DNA of 64,000 nt from Chryseobacterium daecheongense. GTDB taxonomy: Bacteria; Bacteroidota; Bacteroidia; Flavobacteriales; Weeksellaceae. Location: positions 3,906,001 through 3,970,000 of the forward strand of contig CP115858.1 of NCBI GenBank assembly GCA_027920525.1, written 5' to 3'. Shown one piece after another: positions 24,290-33,390 of the stretch; position 1 is the stretch's first letter, and each line of letters begins with the position of its first letter. The position numbers were made by a program, and so were the translations under genes. Below the pieces are notes generated by a model. It ran no database searches, was not told the origin of the DNA, and saw only the letters and a list, made by a program, of their open reading frames with translations.

Positions 24290-25708
24290 ATGAAAAGGAT
24301 ATTTCTTTTATTATTGTCTGCGTCGGTAGCGTCGGTATCTTGTTCAGGTGGTGGTAGCTCTTCTGTAGGGAAGCCAGGAACAAAAGGAGAGTTGATACCA
24401 AGAGAAAAAACTAAATCATTTGTTGCTGAAAGACCATACGGTATGGTTGCAATTCCTGCAGGATCTTTTATCGCAGGTTTAGCTGATCAGGATATCACTC
24501 ATACTCCTGAGAAATCAGCACTGAAAACAGTAACTGTGTCCTCATTCTTTATGGATGAAGCAGAAACTACTAATGCAGAATACAGAGTATTCATTAACTA
24601 CGTAAGAGACTCTATTGCCAGAACTCTACTTGCTGAAGCTGCCGGAGAAGGTGGTGAAGGTGGAGGAAGAGGTGCCAGCATCGGAGATTATGCATACCTT
24701 GCTAAGAAAGAAGAAAACCTAACTCCGTATCAGGAATATTTAGAAGGACAAGGAGGAAGAGAAGATGGAGGATATGATGCAAGTAAAAGACTGGATTGGA
24801 AAATCCCATTGCATTGGAATACTTCAAAATATCCTGATGTAGAATATGCGGAAGTTCTTGAGTCTTTATATTTACCAGCTTCTGCCAGAATTGGTAATGA
24901 AAGAATCCTTGATGTTAGTAAATTAAAATATAATTACCAGTGGGGAGATATGGATGCTGCTCTTGCTGACAATGAAAGAGGGGTAAACTACCTTAAAAGC
25001 AAAAGTATAGCAATCTATCCGGACACAACTGTTTGGGTAAAAGATTTCCACTTCGCCTATAACGAGCCATTATTTGAACAATATTTTTGGCATAAAGCTT
25101 ATAAAGATTATCCTGTTGTTGGGGTAACCTGGGATCAGGCAAGAGCATATTGTAATTTCAGATCTAAATTGAAAACGGATTACAATGAAAGCTTAAAAAG
25201 AAAAAAACAGAGACCATTACAATTCCGTTTACCTACAGAGATCGAATGGGAATATGCTGCAAGAGGAGGTATGCAGAATGCTACTTATCCTTGGGGAGGT
25301 CCATATTTGATGGATGACAGAGGATGCTACCTGGCTAACTTTAAGCCTAAGCGTGGTAATTACATGGAAGACGATAAAAAAGGTACTTATACATATACAG
25401 CTCCAGTAAAGAAATTTAAGAAAAATGGATTTGGGTTATTTGATATGGCTGGAAACGTTTCTGAATGGACAGAATCTTCTTACAACAATTCTTCATACGG
25501 ATTTTCTTCAACTCTAAACCCTTCTACTAAAGATAAATCAGATTCTAAGAAATCTGTAAGAGGAGGTTCTTGGAAAGATATAGGCGCAATGCTTATGACT
25601 GGTGCAAGAGATTGGGAAAGAAAAGATTCTGCAAGAAGTTATATTGGATTCAGAACTGTACAGGATATTCCTGAAGCTGCTGTTAAGCCAAGAAGGGTTA
25701 ACAGATAA
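24290..25708 (+). CDS. gldK: Gliding motility lipoprotein GldK (T9SS ring component)
   Basis: Outer-membrane lipoprotein (PorK homologue) that with GldN/PorN forms the periplasmic ring of the type IX secretion system. 472 residues; signal peptide with lipobox SVSC (Cys18), then a formylglycine-generating-enzyme-like (FGE-sulfatase) fold: GMVAIPAGSFIAG, SSFFMDEAETTNAEY, PVVGVTWDQARAYC, RLPTEIEWEYAARGG, GLFDMAGNVSEWT and VRGGSWKD. A low-complexity Gly/Glu patch (GEGGEGGGRG) sits near residue 120, within the insertion usual in GldK. First gene of gldKLMN; a 107-bp AT-rich gap precedes it, where the nearest -7-like element is the imperfect TATATTTA. Confidence 0.97.
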   Translation: MKRIFLLLLSASVASVSCSGGGSSSVGKPGTKGELIPREKTKSFVAERPYGMVAIPAGSFIAGLADQDITHTPEKSALKTVTVSSFFMDEAETTNAEYRVFINYVRDSIARTLLAEAAGEGGEGGGRGASIGDYAYLAKKEENLTPYQEYLEGQGGREDGGYDASKRLDWKIPLHWNTSKYPDVEYAEVLESLYLPASARIGNERILDVSKLKYNYQWGDMDAALADNERGVNYLKSKSIAIYPDTTVWVKDFHFAYNEPLFEQYFWHKAYKDYPVVGVTWDQARAYCNFRSKLKTDYNESLKRKKQRPLQFRLPTEIEWEYAARGGMQNATYPWGGPYLMDDRGCYLANFKPKRGNYMEDDKKGTYTYTAPVKKFKKNGFGLFDMAGNVSEWTESSYNNSSYGFSSTLNPSTKDKSDSKKSVRGGSWKDIGAMLMTGARDWERKDSARSYIGFRTVQDIPEAAVKPRRVNR

Positions 25709-25769
25709 TCAGATACATAATTATTTTTCAATACAATTTATTTTTAATCATTAAAAAAAACTAACTTAT

Positions 25770-26465
25770 ATGTTTAAGACTAAAGATGCTTGGATGAATT
25801 TCTTTTATTCATTCGGTGCTGCAATTGTAATCCTTGGAGCTTGGCTTAAGATTACTCACATTAACTTGGGACCAATCAGTGGTAACGTTGCTCTTACAGT
25901 AGGACTTATTACTGAAGCAATCATCTTCATTATTTTCGCTTTCGACCCTCCAAAATCAGAAGAGTCTTATGCCTGGGAAAATGTTTATCCTGAATTGTTA
26001 GATAAACATGCTAACCCGAACCCTTTACATTCTAATGTTTCTTCAAGAAATAATGCAGCTGCTCAATTTGCAGAATTAGAGAACTCTCTTTCTACAAAAT
26101 TGGATAAAATGTTACAGGATGCTAAATTAGATGTTCAATTGTTTGAAAGATTAAGAACAGGAATTGATAAATTTTCAAATTCAGTGGATCAGATCAATCA
26201 GACGGTAGATGTTTCTGCTTCTACTCACAAATATAATGATCAGTTAAACATTGCCGCTCAGCATATGGAAAGCATGAACGCTTTATACGCGATGCAGTTG
26301 GAGAATGGTAAAAGACAATCTGAATTTGCCAATAAATATGTGGCAGATATGCAGAAGTCTGCTGAGCATTCAGAAAAATTCAACCAGGAGTTACAAGGTT
26401 TAACATCAAACTTAAATAATTTAAACAGAGTTTATGGTGGTATGTTAACTGCTATGAAGTCTTAA
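25770..26465 (+). CDS. gldL: Gliding motility protein GldL (T9SS motor)
   Basis: Inner-membrane component (PorL homologue) that with GldM forms the proton-driven motor of type IX secretion and gliding. 231 residues with two N-terminal membrane helices (about 10-27 and 37-56) in the characteristic form FFYSFGAAIVILGAWLKI and GLITEAIIFIIFAFDPP; the second helix carries the conserved Glu (GLITEAI) thought to take part in proton transfer. The cytoplasmic remainder is helical (TVDVSASTHKYNDQL). Lies 61 bases after gldK and 49 bases before gldM, all in one operon. Confidence 0.97.
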   Translation: MFKTKDAWMNFFYSFGAAIVILGAWLKITHINLGPISGNVALTVGLITEAIIFIIFAFDPPKSEESYAWENVYPELLDKHANPNPLHSNVSSRNNAAAQFAELENSLSTKLDKMLQDAKLDVQLFERLRTGIDKFSNSVDQINQTVDVSASTHKYNDQLNIAAQHMESMNALYAMQLENGKRQSEFANKYVADMQKSAEHSEKFNQELQGLTSNLNNLNRVYGGMLTAMKS

Positions 26466-26514
26466 TTTCCAAACCATTTCTAAATTTAATTTTTAATCCA
26501 AACAAAGAAAAAGA

Positions 26515-28086
26515 ATGGCACAAGGAAAACAGACTCCACGTCAGAAGATGATCAACCTAATGTATTTGGTGTTCATCGCTATGATGGCCCTAAATATTGA
26601 TGCGGAAATCATCAGATCTTATTATGATTCGACTAAAGCTCTTAATGAAACAAGAACTTTAACAGAAAGAAAGAATGAGAAAATTTTTGAAAAAACTCTA
26701 GAATTAAAGGCACAGCAAGTGCCGGATACTTATGCTACTCCATGGGAACAGTATAAGGTTTTAAAAGCTAAAATTAATGCCTTAGTAGAAAGTGCTGAAA
26801 CAATTAAAACTAAATTAAAAACTGAATCAGAATTCTCTGATAAAGTGGATGTAAGTGAGAATTTTGCAGCTCTTAATAATAACGAAGCAACTACGCATTA
26901 TTTTTTTGCTGACGGAGATGAAAATAGCCCTTCTAAAGGAGCATTGGAATTGAAGTCCAAAATTGATGAAGTAAGAAATTATATTGTAGCAACTTTCGGA
27001 AAAAACAATCAGTTAAATGATTTGATTGAAAGAGCCAATAAATCTTTAATTGCTGAATACCCTAAAGGAAAATCTCCAAACGAGAAAACATGGTTTCAGA
27101 ATAAGTTTTATCATCAGCCTTTAATTGCAGCAATTTCTAACCTGGAAATTATCCAGAATGATGCGAGAAACGTACAGTCTGATGCATTGGCCTTATTACT
27201 TCAAGAGAAAGTAGATGCTAGTATTAAATTCAGCAGCTATGAGCCAATTGTTGCAGGACCTGTTGATATTCAGGCTGGAAAACAGGCTGAAGTAAAAGTA
27301 ATGTTAGGTACTTATTCTAATAGCAATAAGATTAGCATTACGGGAGTAAATAAAGTAGAAAATGGAAAAGGAACAATTTCTATTTCAGGAAATGGTATTG
27401 GAGAGCATAAACTAAACGGTACTATTACTTTAACAGATGCTTCCGGTAAACCTCAAAGTTTCCCTTGGACGCATACATATAATGTAATTGCAGGACCAAG
27501 AGAAGTAAAACTTGAAAAAGGATTATTACTTTCTCCGGATAAGATGAATGTGTTGTACAGAGGATTAGAAAACCCGGTATCTGGTTCTATCCTGGGTGCT
27601 GACAATTCTAAATTATCATTATCTGCTCCTGGTGCTGTAGTAAAAGGTAATGGTCCTGGAAAATGGAATATTATTCCTTCTACGGGTAATACTGTGAAAT
27701 TAACATTATCTGGAACTGATCCTTATGGTAAAACGGTATCTCAGGTATTTGAATACAGAATTAAGAATGTTCCGGCTCCTCAAGGTCAGATGAGAGGTCA
27801 GACAGTATTGAATATTCCTGCTACTTCGATTCCAAATCAGATGGTACAGGCAGCAATACCAGATTTCGATTTCCCTGTTTCATTCACTGTTAATCAATTT
27901 ATGGTGAAAGTACCTGGTAGAGCAGCATTGCTGATCAAAGGTAATAGTCTTGAAGAGGCTGCCGGATTGGTTAAAAATGTAAGAGCGGGTGATGTAGTGT
28001 ATGTTTTTGATATTAAAGCGACTGCTACAGGATTAGGAAATCAAACATTGAAGAATATCTCTCCTGTTGTAATCAATGTTCAGTAA
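26515..28086 (+). CDS. gldM: Gliding motility protein GldM (T9SS motor)
   Basis: Inner-membrane protein (PorM homologue) whose single N-terminal helix packs in the GldL motor and whose periplasmic rod reaches the GldK/GldN ring. 523 residues, starting MAQGKQTPRQKMINLMYLVF with the transmembrane segment at about 13-33 and the conserved MMALNIDAEI. The periplasmic part contains a helical bundle (residues about 50-210) and beta domains (VKVMLGTYSNSNKI, RGLENPVSGSILG, ISPVVINVQ at the end). Typical length. Third gene of gldKLMN; 23 bases before gldN. Confidence 0.97.
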   Translation: MAQGKQTPRQKMINLMYLVFIAMMALNIDAEIIRSYYDSTKALNETRTLTERKNEKIFEKTLELKAQQVPDTYATPWEQYKVLKAKINALVESAETIKTKLKTESEFSDKVDVSENFAALNNNEATTHYFFADGDENSPSKGALELKSKIDEVRNYIVATFGKNNQLNDLIERANKSLIAEYPKGKSPNEKTWFQNKFYHQPLIAAISNLEIIQNDARNVQSDALALLLQEKVDASIKFSSYEPIVAGPVDIQAGKQAEVKVMLGTYSNSNKISITGVNKVENGKGTISISGNGIGEHKLNGTITLTDASGKPQSFPWTHTYNVIAGPREVKLEKGLLLSPDKMNVLYRGLENPVSGSILGADNSKLSLSAPGAVVKGNGPGKWNIIPSTGNTVKLTLSGTDPYGKTVSQVFEYRIKNVPAPQGQMRGQTVLNIPATSIPNQMVQAAIPDFDFPVSFTVNQFMVKVPGRAALLIKGNSLEEAAGLVKNVRAGDVVYVFDIKATATGLGNQTLKNISPVVINVQ

Positions 28087-28109
28087 TTTTAATAAGTTAA
28101 AATAATATT

Positions 28110-29048
28110 ATGAAAAAATATATAAGCGCTTTTTTAGTAGTAGTTTCGGGAGTTGCTTTTTCCCAGACTATTCTGAATGCTTCTTCTCCTGAAGAGTTCA
28201 GACAAATGAGAGCTGAAAACAAGCAGAAAGTTGGAGATACTATTGTTGATAAAACGGTAAAACCTTTGGAATACGGTTTTGTTGAGGACAAAGATATCTT
28301 AAAAAGTATGTTTGTTTGGGAGATTATTGACATGAATGATAAGATTAATCAGCCATTATACTATGATAATCCTGATGGTCTTCTTGCTACTCAAACAAGA
28401 TCTTTATATCAATTATTGCTGGATGCTGCAATAACAGGTAAAATCCAGGAAGTTTATGATGATGAGAATTTTGTAACTAAATTAACTCCTGAAGGAATTC
28501 AGAAAAGATTGGAAAGTGTAAGAGTTTCTGACGCTGCTATTGATATCCTAAACTCTGGAAGACAGCTTACAGAACAGGAGAAAAAAGAGTATACCGATAT
28601 TTTTAAAACGACGACTGATAAAGTTAAAGTATTAAAAATTATGGGTATGTGGTTTATCGATAGAAGAGATGGGCAGATGAAATACAGACCACTGGGTATT
28701 GCAGCAATGGGACCAGATCCTGCTGTACAAGGTAGAACAGGACCAGACGGACAGCCTTTGGCCGGAGCTAATGAGCTTATTGACCTGTTTTGGATTTATT
28801 ACCCAAGTGCAAGAGAGATATTAGCGAATAACTTCGTGTATAATAGAAAAAACTCTTCTGCTGATCTTTCTTTCGATGATATCATCAATGCTAGAAGATT
28901 CTCTTCAATTATCTATAAATCTTCAAGTGGTTTAGGAGATGGTGTAATCAAAGATTATATTCCTAGAAATGCGGACGAGCAGATAGAAGAAAGCGACAGA
29001 ATTAAAGCACAGATTCTTGACATGGAAAATGATATGTGGAATTATTAA
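28110..29048 (+). CDS. gldN: Gliding motility protein GldN (T9SS ring component)
   Basis: Periplasmic partner of GldK (PorN homologue) in the type IX secretion ring. 312 residues with a signal peptide (about 1-19, VVVSGVAFSQ). Family features include LKSMFVWEIIDMNDKINQPL, KVLKIMGMWFIDRRDGQMKYR, IGIAAMGPDP-like GIAAMGPD, and DLFWIYYPSAREILANNFVYN, all as in GldN. Last gene of the operon; a strong terminator starts 22 bases after the stop. Confidence 0.97.
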   Translation: MKKYISAFLVVVSGVAFSQTILNASSPEEFRQMRAENKQKVGDTIVDKTVKPLEYGFVEDKDILKSMFVWEIIDMNDKINQPLYYDNPDGLLATQTRSLYQLLLDAAITGKIQEVYDDENFVTKLTPEGIQKRLESVRVSDAAIDILNSGRQLTEQEKKEYTDIFKTTTDKVKVLKIMGMWFIDRRDGQMKYRPLGIAAMGPDPAVQGRTGPDGQPLAGANELIDLFWIYYPSAREILANNFVYNRKNSSADLSFDDIINARRFSSIIYKSSSGLGDGVIKDYIPRNADEQIEESDRIKAQILDMENDMWNY

Positions 29049-29067
29049 TATTTCACTTGATATTTAT

Positions 29068-29100
29068 ACAAAACCTGAGTATTTTTACTCAGGTTTTTTT
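29068..29100 (+). terminator. Terminator of the gldKLMN operon
   Basis: Perfect 10-bp stem aaacctgagt (29071-29080) / actcaggttt (29087-29096) with loop attttt and a T run. It ends only four bases before the ATG of the next gene. Confidence 0.92.
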
Positions 29101-29103
29101 ATT

Positions 29104-30138
29104 ATGAAAAATGTAGACTATATTATTGTAGGGGATGGATATGCCGGGCTTTTTTTTGCCCATCAGTTAATACAGAATAATAAATCATTTATTATTTTTT
29201 CCGAGAAAAAGAAAAGTGCTTCACAGGTCTCTGCAGGGATTATTAATCCTGTGGTATTAAAGAAATTTACAACGTTCTGGTTAGCTCAGGAACAAATAAA
29301 TACTCTGAAAAGAACCCTTTTAGAAATTGAATCATATACAGGGAGAAACTATTTGATTGATAAACCTATTCATCGGGTTTTCCATGATGAGAATGAACAA
29401 AAGCTTTGGGTTAAGAAGTCTGATCATTTAGAATTACAAAACTTTTTGAATAAGGAGTTTCAAAGTTTGGAAGGAATTAATAATCCTTTTAGTACGGGAA
29501 TCGTTAATCAATCTGCGAGATTGGATGTCAGTAATTTTTTTAACGATTTTTTCAATTATTTTGAGGACAAAGGAAATCTTATCAATGAGAAGTTTGATTA
29601 TGATAGTTTAGATGTGTCTGAATCCGAATATAAAGGAATTCGTTTTAAGAATATTGTTTTTTGTGAAGGAATGGGGGTAATGAAAAACCCGTACTTTTCA
29701 GACATTGCTGTAATTCCAAACAAAGGGCATCATATTAGGGTCAAATTATCAGAAAAAATTTCAACTGTCGATACCATAAAGAAGAAACATTTTTTATTTC
29801 CCATTGATAATGGACTTTATTTTTATGGTGGCACATACGATCGTGAGCAATTGCATCACGAAATTGATGATTCTGCGGTAGACCAGCTGTTAAGAGGGTT
29901 ATCTGAAGTATATCCTTACGATTTTAAGATACAGGAAGTTAATTTTGGTTTCAGGCCAACTGTGAAGGATAGGAGACCTATTATTGGGAGTCATAGTGAA
30001 TATTCCAATATGTATGTTTTCAACGGATTGGGGGCGAGGGGAATATTAAACGGATGTTATTTTTCCGGAAGTTTGTATCAGCTTATAGAGAAAGGAATTC
30101 CTTTACCTGATGAAGTTGCCCTTAAAAGGTTTACATAA
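29104..30138 (+). CDS. FAD-dependent oxidoreductase, DAO family
   Basis: A 344-residue flavoprotein of the D-amino acid oxidase (DAO) fold. The N-terminal Rossmann motif reads YIIVGDGYAGLFFA (GxGxxG-type), followed by FSEKKKSASQVSAGIINPVV, and the C-terminal FAD segment is GFRPTVKDRRPIIG with FNGLGARGILNG. Substrate unknown; family members oxidise amino acids, amines or sugars. The frame extends upstream to 29017, but that stretch overlaps gldN and the terminator and reads poorly; the ATG at 29104 gives a normal N-terminus. With its start four bases past the gldN terminator, there is no space for a leader after that hairpin. Confidence 0.85.
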   Translation: MKNVDYIIVGDGYAGLFFAHQLIQNNKSFIIFSEKKKSASQVSAGIINPVVLKKFTTFWLAQEQINTLKRTLLEIESYTGRNYLIDKPIHRVFHDENEQKLWVKKSDHLELQNFLNKEFQSLEGINNPFSTGIVNQSARLDVSNFFNDFFNYFEDKGNLINEKFDYDSLDVSESEYKGIRFKNIVFCEGMGVMKNPYFSDIAVIPNKGHHIRVKLSEKISTVDTIKKKHFLFPIDNGLYFYGGTYDREQLHHEIDDSAVDQLLRGLSEVYPYDFKIQEVNFGFRPTVKDRRPIIGSHSEYSNMYVFNGLGARGILNGCYFSGSLYQLIEKGIPLPDEVALKRFT

Positions 30139-30203
30139 TATGTGTGTGTTTTCATTACCTAAGGAAAAAATTAGTATATTCAGGATATGTGAATTCTATA
30201 AAA

Positions 30204-30461
30204 ATGAATGAAAATATTCTTGGTATTGTGGCAGGTGTGCTCACTTCTGTATCGATGGTTCCTCAGCTGATAAAAGTTCTTAAAGAAAAGAATGTTGAAG
30301 ATATTTCATGGATCATGCTTCTGGTTCTTATTTCCGGTTTGTCTTTATGGGTGTGGTATGGATTACTGAAAGATGAACTTCCCATTATTTTATCCAATGC
30401 ATTTGCTGTCGTGCTGAATGTGGTACTTTTAATCTGTTATATGATTTATAAAAAAAAATAA
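30204..30461 (+). CDS. SemiSWEET-type sugar transporter
   Basis: A small membrane protein of 85 residues with three hydrophobic helices and the PQ-loop signature (GIVAGVLTSVSMVPQLIKVL), as in bacterial SemiSWEETs, which work as dimers and passively transport mono- or disaccharides across the inner membrane. WxWYGxxKDELPIILSNAFAVVLN carries the conserved Trp and Asn residues near the substrate site. The frame is open from 30144, but the extension is hydrophilic and unlike the family, so I start at ATG 30204. Lies 65 bases after the oxidoreductase gene, and is followed by a terminator. Sugar specificity unknown. Confidence 0.9.
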   Translation: MNENILGIVAGVLTSVSMVPQLIKVLKEKNVEDISWIMLLVLISGLSLWVWYGLLKDELPIILSNAFAVVLNVVLLICYMIYKKK

Positions 30462-30490
30462 AAGGCACTTTCTCATGAAAGTGCCTTCTT
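30461..30490. terminator. Bidirectional terminator after the SemiSWEET gene
   Basis: Stem aaggcactttc (30462-30472) / gaaagtgcctt (30477-30487), loop tcat, preceded by a long A run and followed by T-rich sequence. Between two convergent genes; overlaps the last base of the SemiSWEET stop codon. Confidence 0.88.
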
Positions 30491-30508
30491 ATCTGTATAC
30501 ATTTTTAT

Positions 30509-30943
30509 TTATTCTTGTAGGGCAAATTTTGCCAAGGGTGCCATTTTAGCTTTATTAAGACTCAGGATTTTGCCACTTACAGAATAATTATCTGCTGCCA
30601 ATAAAGCCTTGGTAAAACGTTGCTCTATTTCCAGATCATCACAAGCCATCATGGTAGAAATCCCCTGATTGAACTTGATACGCATAATGTCCTGTTTGAT
30701 TTCAAAAGTACCTCCCAGACCATTACATCCAGCGTTTCCTTCGTACCGCATGTCAGTCATATTCAATTTGAAATAAGGATTATTTTTCGGGTTTTTTAGC
30801 TGTATAGGCTGACCGTTAATTTCAATCAGTTTCCAAGTTTTTCCGGTAATATCATTACTGTTCTTATCGGCTGTTTTTGCAGTACAGCATATCGCCAGGA
30901 TAAGTACAGAAAGTATTAAGACATAGTTGTGTAGTTTTTTCAT
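30509..30943 (-). CDS. META-domain (HslJ-like) lipoprotein
   Basis: A 144-residue predicted lipoprotein (signal peptide, LAICC lipobox, Cys at 19/20). The mature part is a META/HslJ-type domain: TGKTWKLIEINGQPI at the start, DMRYEGNAGCNGLGGTFEI (the family GxxGCNxxxGxY motif), and GISTMMACDDLEIEQRFTKAL. In E. coli HslJ is linked to novobiocin tolerance; a general role is not known. Located 45 bases after another small lipoprotein on the same strand, so probably in one operon with it. Confidence 0.9.
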   Translation of the reverse strand: MKKLHNYVLILSVLILAICCTAKTADKNSNDITGKTWKLIEINGQPIQLKNPKNNPYFKLNMTDMRYEGNAGCNGLGGTFEIKQDIMRIKFNQGISTMMACDDLEIEQRFTKALLAADNYSVSGKILSLNKAKMAPLAKFALQE

Positions 30944-30988
30944 GGGTGTTGTTTTTAATTAAAGCATCTAATTTTTAGTTTGACAAAA

Positions 30989-31381
30989 CTAATATGATGC
31001 CATTTTGCTGGCAGTGGCCCCTTTCTTTTCCTGTTTGTGGTGGAACAAGACCATGTCAACATTTCTTTTTAGAAAAGTTATATTTCCTCTGATATTAGAA
31101 TACTGATACTCTGGATTGGATGCAGTATAATCTGGCAGATCTTTGTTCTTTTTAAGTTCGTAAGATTTACCATCAAGGTGAATAACAGCCGTATTATCTG
31201 TATTATTGATTGCGACTTCTATTTTATCTCCATAATTGTCTGTAAAAACTTCTTTGGTAATATCATCTGTTTCTACAGGTTGAGAGGCGATAACTTCGGG
31301 TTCTTCTTTGGCTGAGCTTTTACATGCTGCTACGGAAACTACAGCGAGAACAAGGATAATAATGTGAACTATTTTTTTCAT
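30989..31381 (-). CDS. Small lipoprotein with MliC-like domain
   Basis: A 130-residue predicted lipoprotein: lipobox VAAC with Cys20, acidic linker, then about 75 residues with the pattern of the MliC fold (C-type lysozyme inhibitor): FTDNYGDKIEVAIN, AVIHLDGKSYELKK, YQYSN, and NITFLKRNVDMVLFHHKQE. Real MliC proteins inhibit host lysozyme from the outer membrane or periplasm; here the usual Cys pair is missing and the assignment is at pattern level only. Same strand as, and upstream of, the META-domain lipoprotein; both may respond to envelope stress. Confidence 0.7.
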   Translation of the reverse strand: MKKIVHIIILVLAVVSVAACKSSAKEEPEVIASQPVETDDITKEVFTDNYGDKIEVAINNTDNTAVIHLDGKSYELKKNKDLPDYTASNPEYQYSNIRGNITFLKRNVDMVLFHHKQEKKGATASKMASY

Positions 31382-31740
31382 AAGTATTTGTGATTAGGTG
31401 TTTCATTGGTTACTTGTTTGTGAACTGTAAAATTACAAAATATTTACGGTGTATTTGTTAATTTTTAATAAATTAATTAAATATTCATATCAATAGTATG
31501 GAATGCATCTTTGTTTCGGAAATGGTTATTTTTATTTTTTTTAACGATTGTTTCTGTTTTACGGAATTATTTGTATCGGCAATCTACACTGTATTTCCCA
31601 TTAGAAATGATGAAAAAACCTGTTGTAATCTCAGGTATCTGGATGCTGGGAATCGAAAGAAAATAAATCAATTCCGATGATTGATATTTGTGAGTGAGTT
31701 AAATTTTGTTAATCTGTATAAAAATATTCAAATCTAAGCT
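31382..31740. other. Intergenic region without supported gene
   Basis: About 360 bp between divergent genes, very AT-rich. It holds one 61-codon open frame (31498-31680) with many Phe and Cys and no homology I recognise, which I do not believe. A short acctg/caggt inverted repeat at 31618-31636 followed on the minus strand by a T run could be a weak terminator; nothing else stands out. Confidence 0.5.
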
Positions 31741-31748
31741 TACCTTTG
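31741..31748 (+). promoter_or_regulatory. Candidate -7 element upstream of the small membrane protein gene
   Basis: TACCTTTG, exact TAnnTTTG match, 10 bases before the ATG at 31759; the leader would be very short. Confidence 0.45.
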
Positions 31749-31758
31749 CCACTTCAAA

Positions 31759-32142
31759 ATGAGAAACTATATTGTGTATTTTTTGACGAGTCTATTTCTG
31801 CTTTTCATAGTGGAAAGTAAAATCAATGTCAAAACATTACATAACCATCTACCTGTTTCTCATCATTTACCTAAAAAAGCCAATCGTTTAAATCAGACCT
31901 ACGATAAATTATCGATCCAGCAAATGCCGGATGGTGTTGATAATTCTTCTTTAGAGCTTACAGAAGAAGATTTTCAATGGTCGGATAGTGTTCAGGATGC
32001 TATTCTTTTTGTAGGCGTTTTCGGTTTGGTGTATTTCTTCGGACTATTTAATTATAAAAAATTAAAAGCTCGTATTCAAGGATTTGTTTCCAATTATTCC
32101 TCTGTAAAAAAGTTTATTCTGATCCGATCTATCAGAATTTAA
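31759..32142 (+). CDS. Small two-helix membrane protein of unknown function
   Basis: I do not recognise this 127-residue protein. It has an N-terminal hydrophobic segment (YIVYFLTSLFLLFIV, signal peptide or anchor), a hydrophilic central part with several His (VKTLHNHLPVSHHLPKK), an acidic patch, and a second membrane helix at about residues 82-97 (AILFVGVFGLVYFFGLF) followed by a basic tail. It lies 143 bases before the RND efflux operon on the same strand and may be co-transcribed with it. A His-rich segment could suggest metal contact, but this is weak inference. Confidence 0.65.
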   Translation: MRNYIVYFLTSLFLLFIVESKINVKTLHNHLPVSHHLPKKANRLNQTYDKLSIQQMPDGVDNSSLELTEEDFQWSDSVQDAILFVGVFGLVYFFGLFNYKKLKARIQGFVSNYSSVKKFILIRSIRI

Positions 32143-32285
32143 AATTCATTTTTCAATGTATGATTCTGCTCTGATTACAGAGTGGAGCAGTATGCGTTGT
32201 GCTTGTTGGTAGTGGGCATAGCGTTCTCTCTCAATTACCATTTCTATTCTATTAAAACATTAACGATTTATATAATTTCAAAATT

Positions 32286-33368
32286 ATGAAAAGAGCTGCC
32301 TCGGGCATTGCGCTAAGCACCCTCTTGTTATTTGTTGGCTGTCACAACAAAAAAGAAGAAAAAGAAGAAGTAACAACCTTTCCGGTTACGTCTCCGGTAA
32401 AAATGGACACTGTAATCAACAAAGAATATGTTACGCAGATCCAATCTGTAAAAAATATCGAAGTCCGTGCACAGGAGAAAGGATTTCTTGAAAAGATCTA
32501 TGTGGACGAAGGTCAGTTTGTTCACGCAGGACAGACTTTATTCCGTATTATGCCTCAATTGTATCAGGCTGAATTAATGAAATCCAAAGCTGAAGTGGAA
32601 CAGGCCAATATTGAATTAAAAAATGCAAGTACATTAGCCAGTAATAATATTGTTTCAAAGAACGAACGGGCAATGGCAAAAGCTAAGCTTGATGCTGCTA
32701 ATGCAGAAATGAGACTTGCCCAGATTCATTTATCATTCACCGATATAAAAGCTCCGTTCTCAGGTATTATTAACAGGATTCCATTGAAACTCGGAAGTCT
32801 TGTCGATGAAGGAGATCTGTTGACCAGTTTGTCTGATAATACCAATGTTTACACTTATTTTAATGTATCAGAACCCGAATATCTTAATTATCAGACTCAT
32901 GCCGCAGATAGAGGAAGCAAAGAAGTAACTCTGATTATGGCAAATGGAGATGCGCTTCCTCAAAAAGGAGAGATCCAGACTATAGAAGGGGAATTTGATA
33001 ATGAAACGGGTAATATAGCCTTCCGGGCAAAGTTTCCTAATCCTGATAAACTTTTGAGAAATGGAGAAACAGGAAAGGTAAGAATGACCTTACCGCTCAG
33101 AAATGCTTTAATTATTCCACAAAAGGCTACTTATGAAATTCAGGATCAGAAATACGTATTTGTCGTTGGAAAAAATGGTGTATTAAAATCCCGGAATATA
33201 AAAGTGGCTTATGAATTACCTGATCTATATGTTGTGGCTTCAGGCCTGGCAGCAGGAGAGCAGTTTCTTCTAGAAGGCGTTCAGAAAGTGAAGGACGACC
33301 AAAAAGTAAAAGTGAAATTCCAGGATCCGCGAAAAGTAATTCAATCATTGAAATTAAAAGCAGAGTAG
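32286..33368 (+). CDS. RND efflux periplasmic adaptor (membrane fusion protein)
   Basis: A 360-residue HlyD/AcrA-type adaptor linking the inner-membrane RND pump to the outer-membrane channel. Signal peptide with lipobox FVGC (Cys19), then a lysine/glutamate-rich linker. Domain order: beta-strand and lipoyl half (VEVRAQEKGFLEKIYVDEGQF, here IEVRAQEKGF), alpha-helical hairpin (KSKAEVEQANIELKNAS), second lipoyl half with IKAPFSGIINR, beta-barrel, membrane-proximal domain (LIIPQKATYEIQDQKYVFVV). First gene of a three-gene operon; 22 bases before the pump. Probable multidrug substrates; none can be named from sequence. Confidence 0.95.
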   Translation: MKRAASGIALSTLLLFVGCHNKKEEKEEVTTFPVTSPVKMDTVINKEYVTQIQSVKNIEVRAQEKGFLEKIYVDEGQFVHAGQTLFRIMPQLYQAELMKSKAEVEQANIELKNASTLASNNIVSKNERAMAKAKLDAANAEMRLAQIHLSFTDIKAPFSGIINRIPLKLGSLVDEGDLLTSLSDNTNVYTYFNVSEPEYLNYQTHAADRGSKEVTLIMANGDALPQKGEIQTIEGEFDNETGNIAFRAKFPNPDKLLRNGETGKVRMTLPLRNALIIPQKATYEIQDQKYVFVVGKNGVLKSRNIKVAYELPDLYVVASGLAAGEQFLLEGVQKVKDDQKVKVKFQDPRKVIQSLKLKAE

Positions 33369-33390
33369 TGTACTCATAAAATGAAGCTGT

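Noticed and set aside
31498..31680. 61-codon plus-strand frame in the 360-bp gap
   Set aside because: Phe/Cys-rich without family resemblance, no promoter, codon use unlike neighbours.
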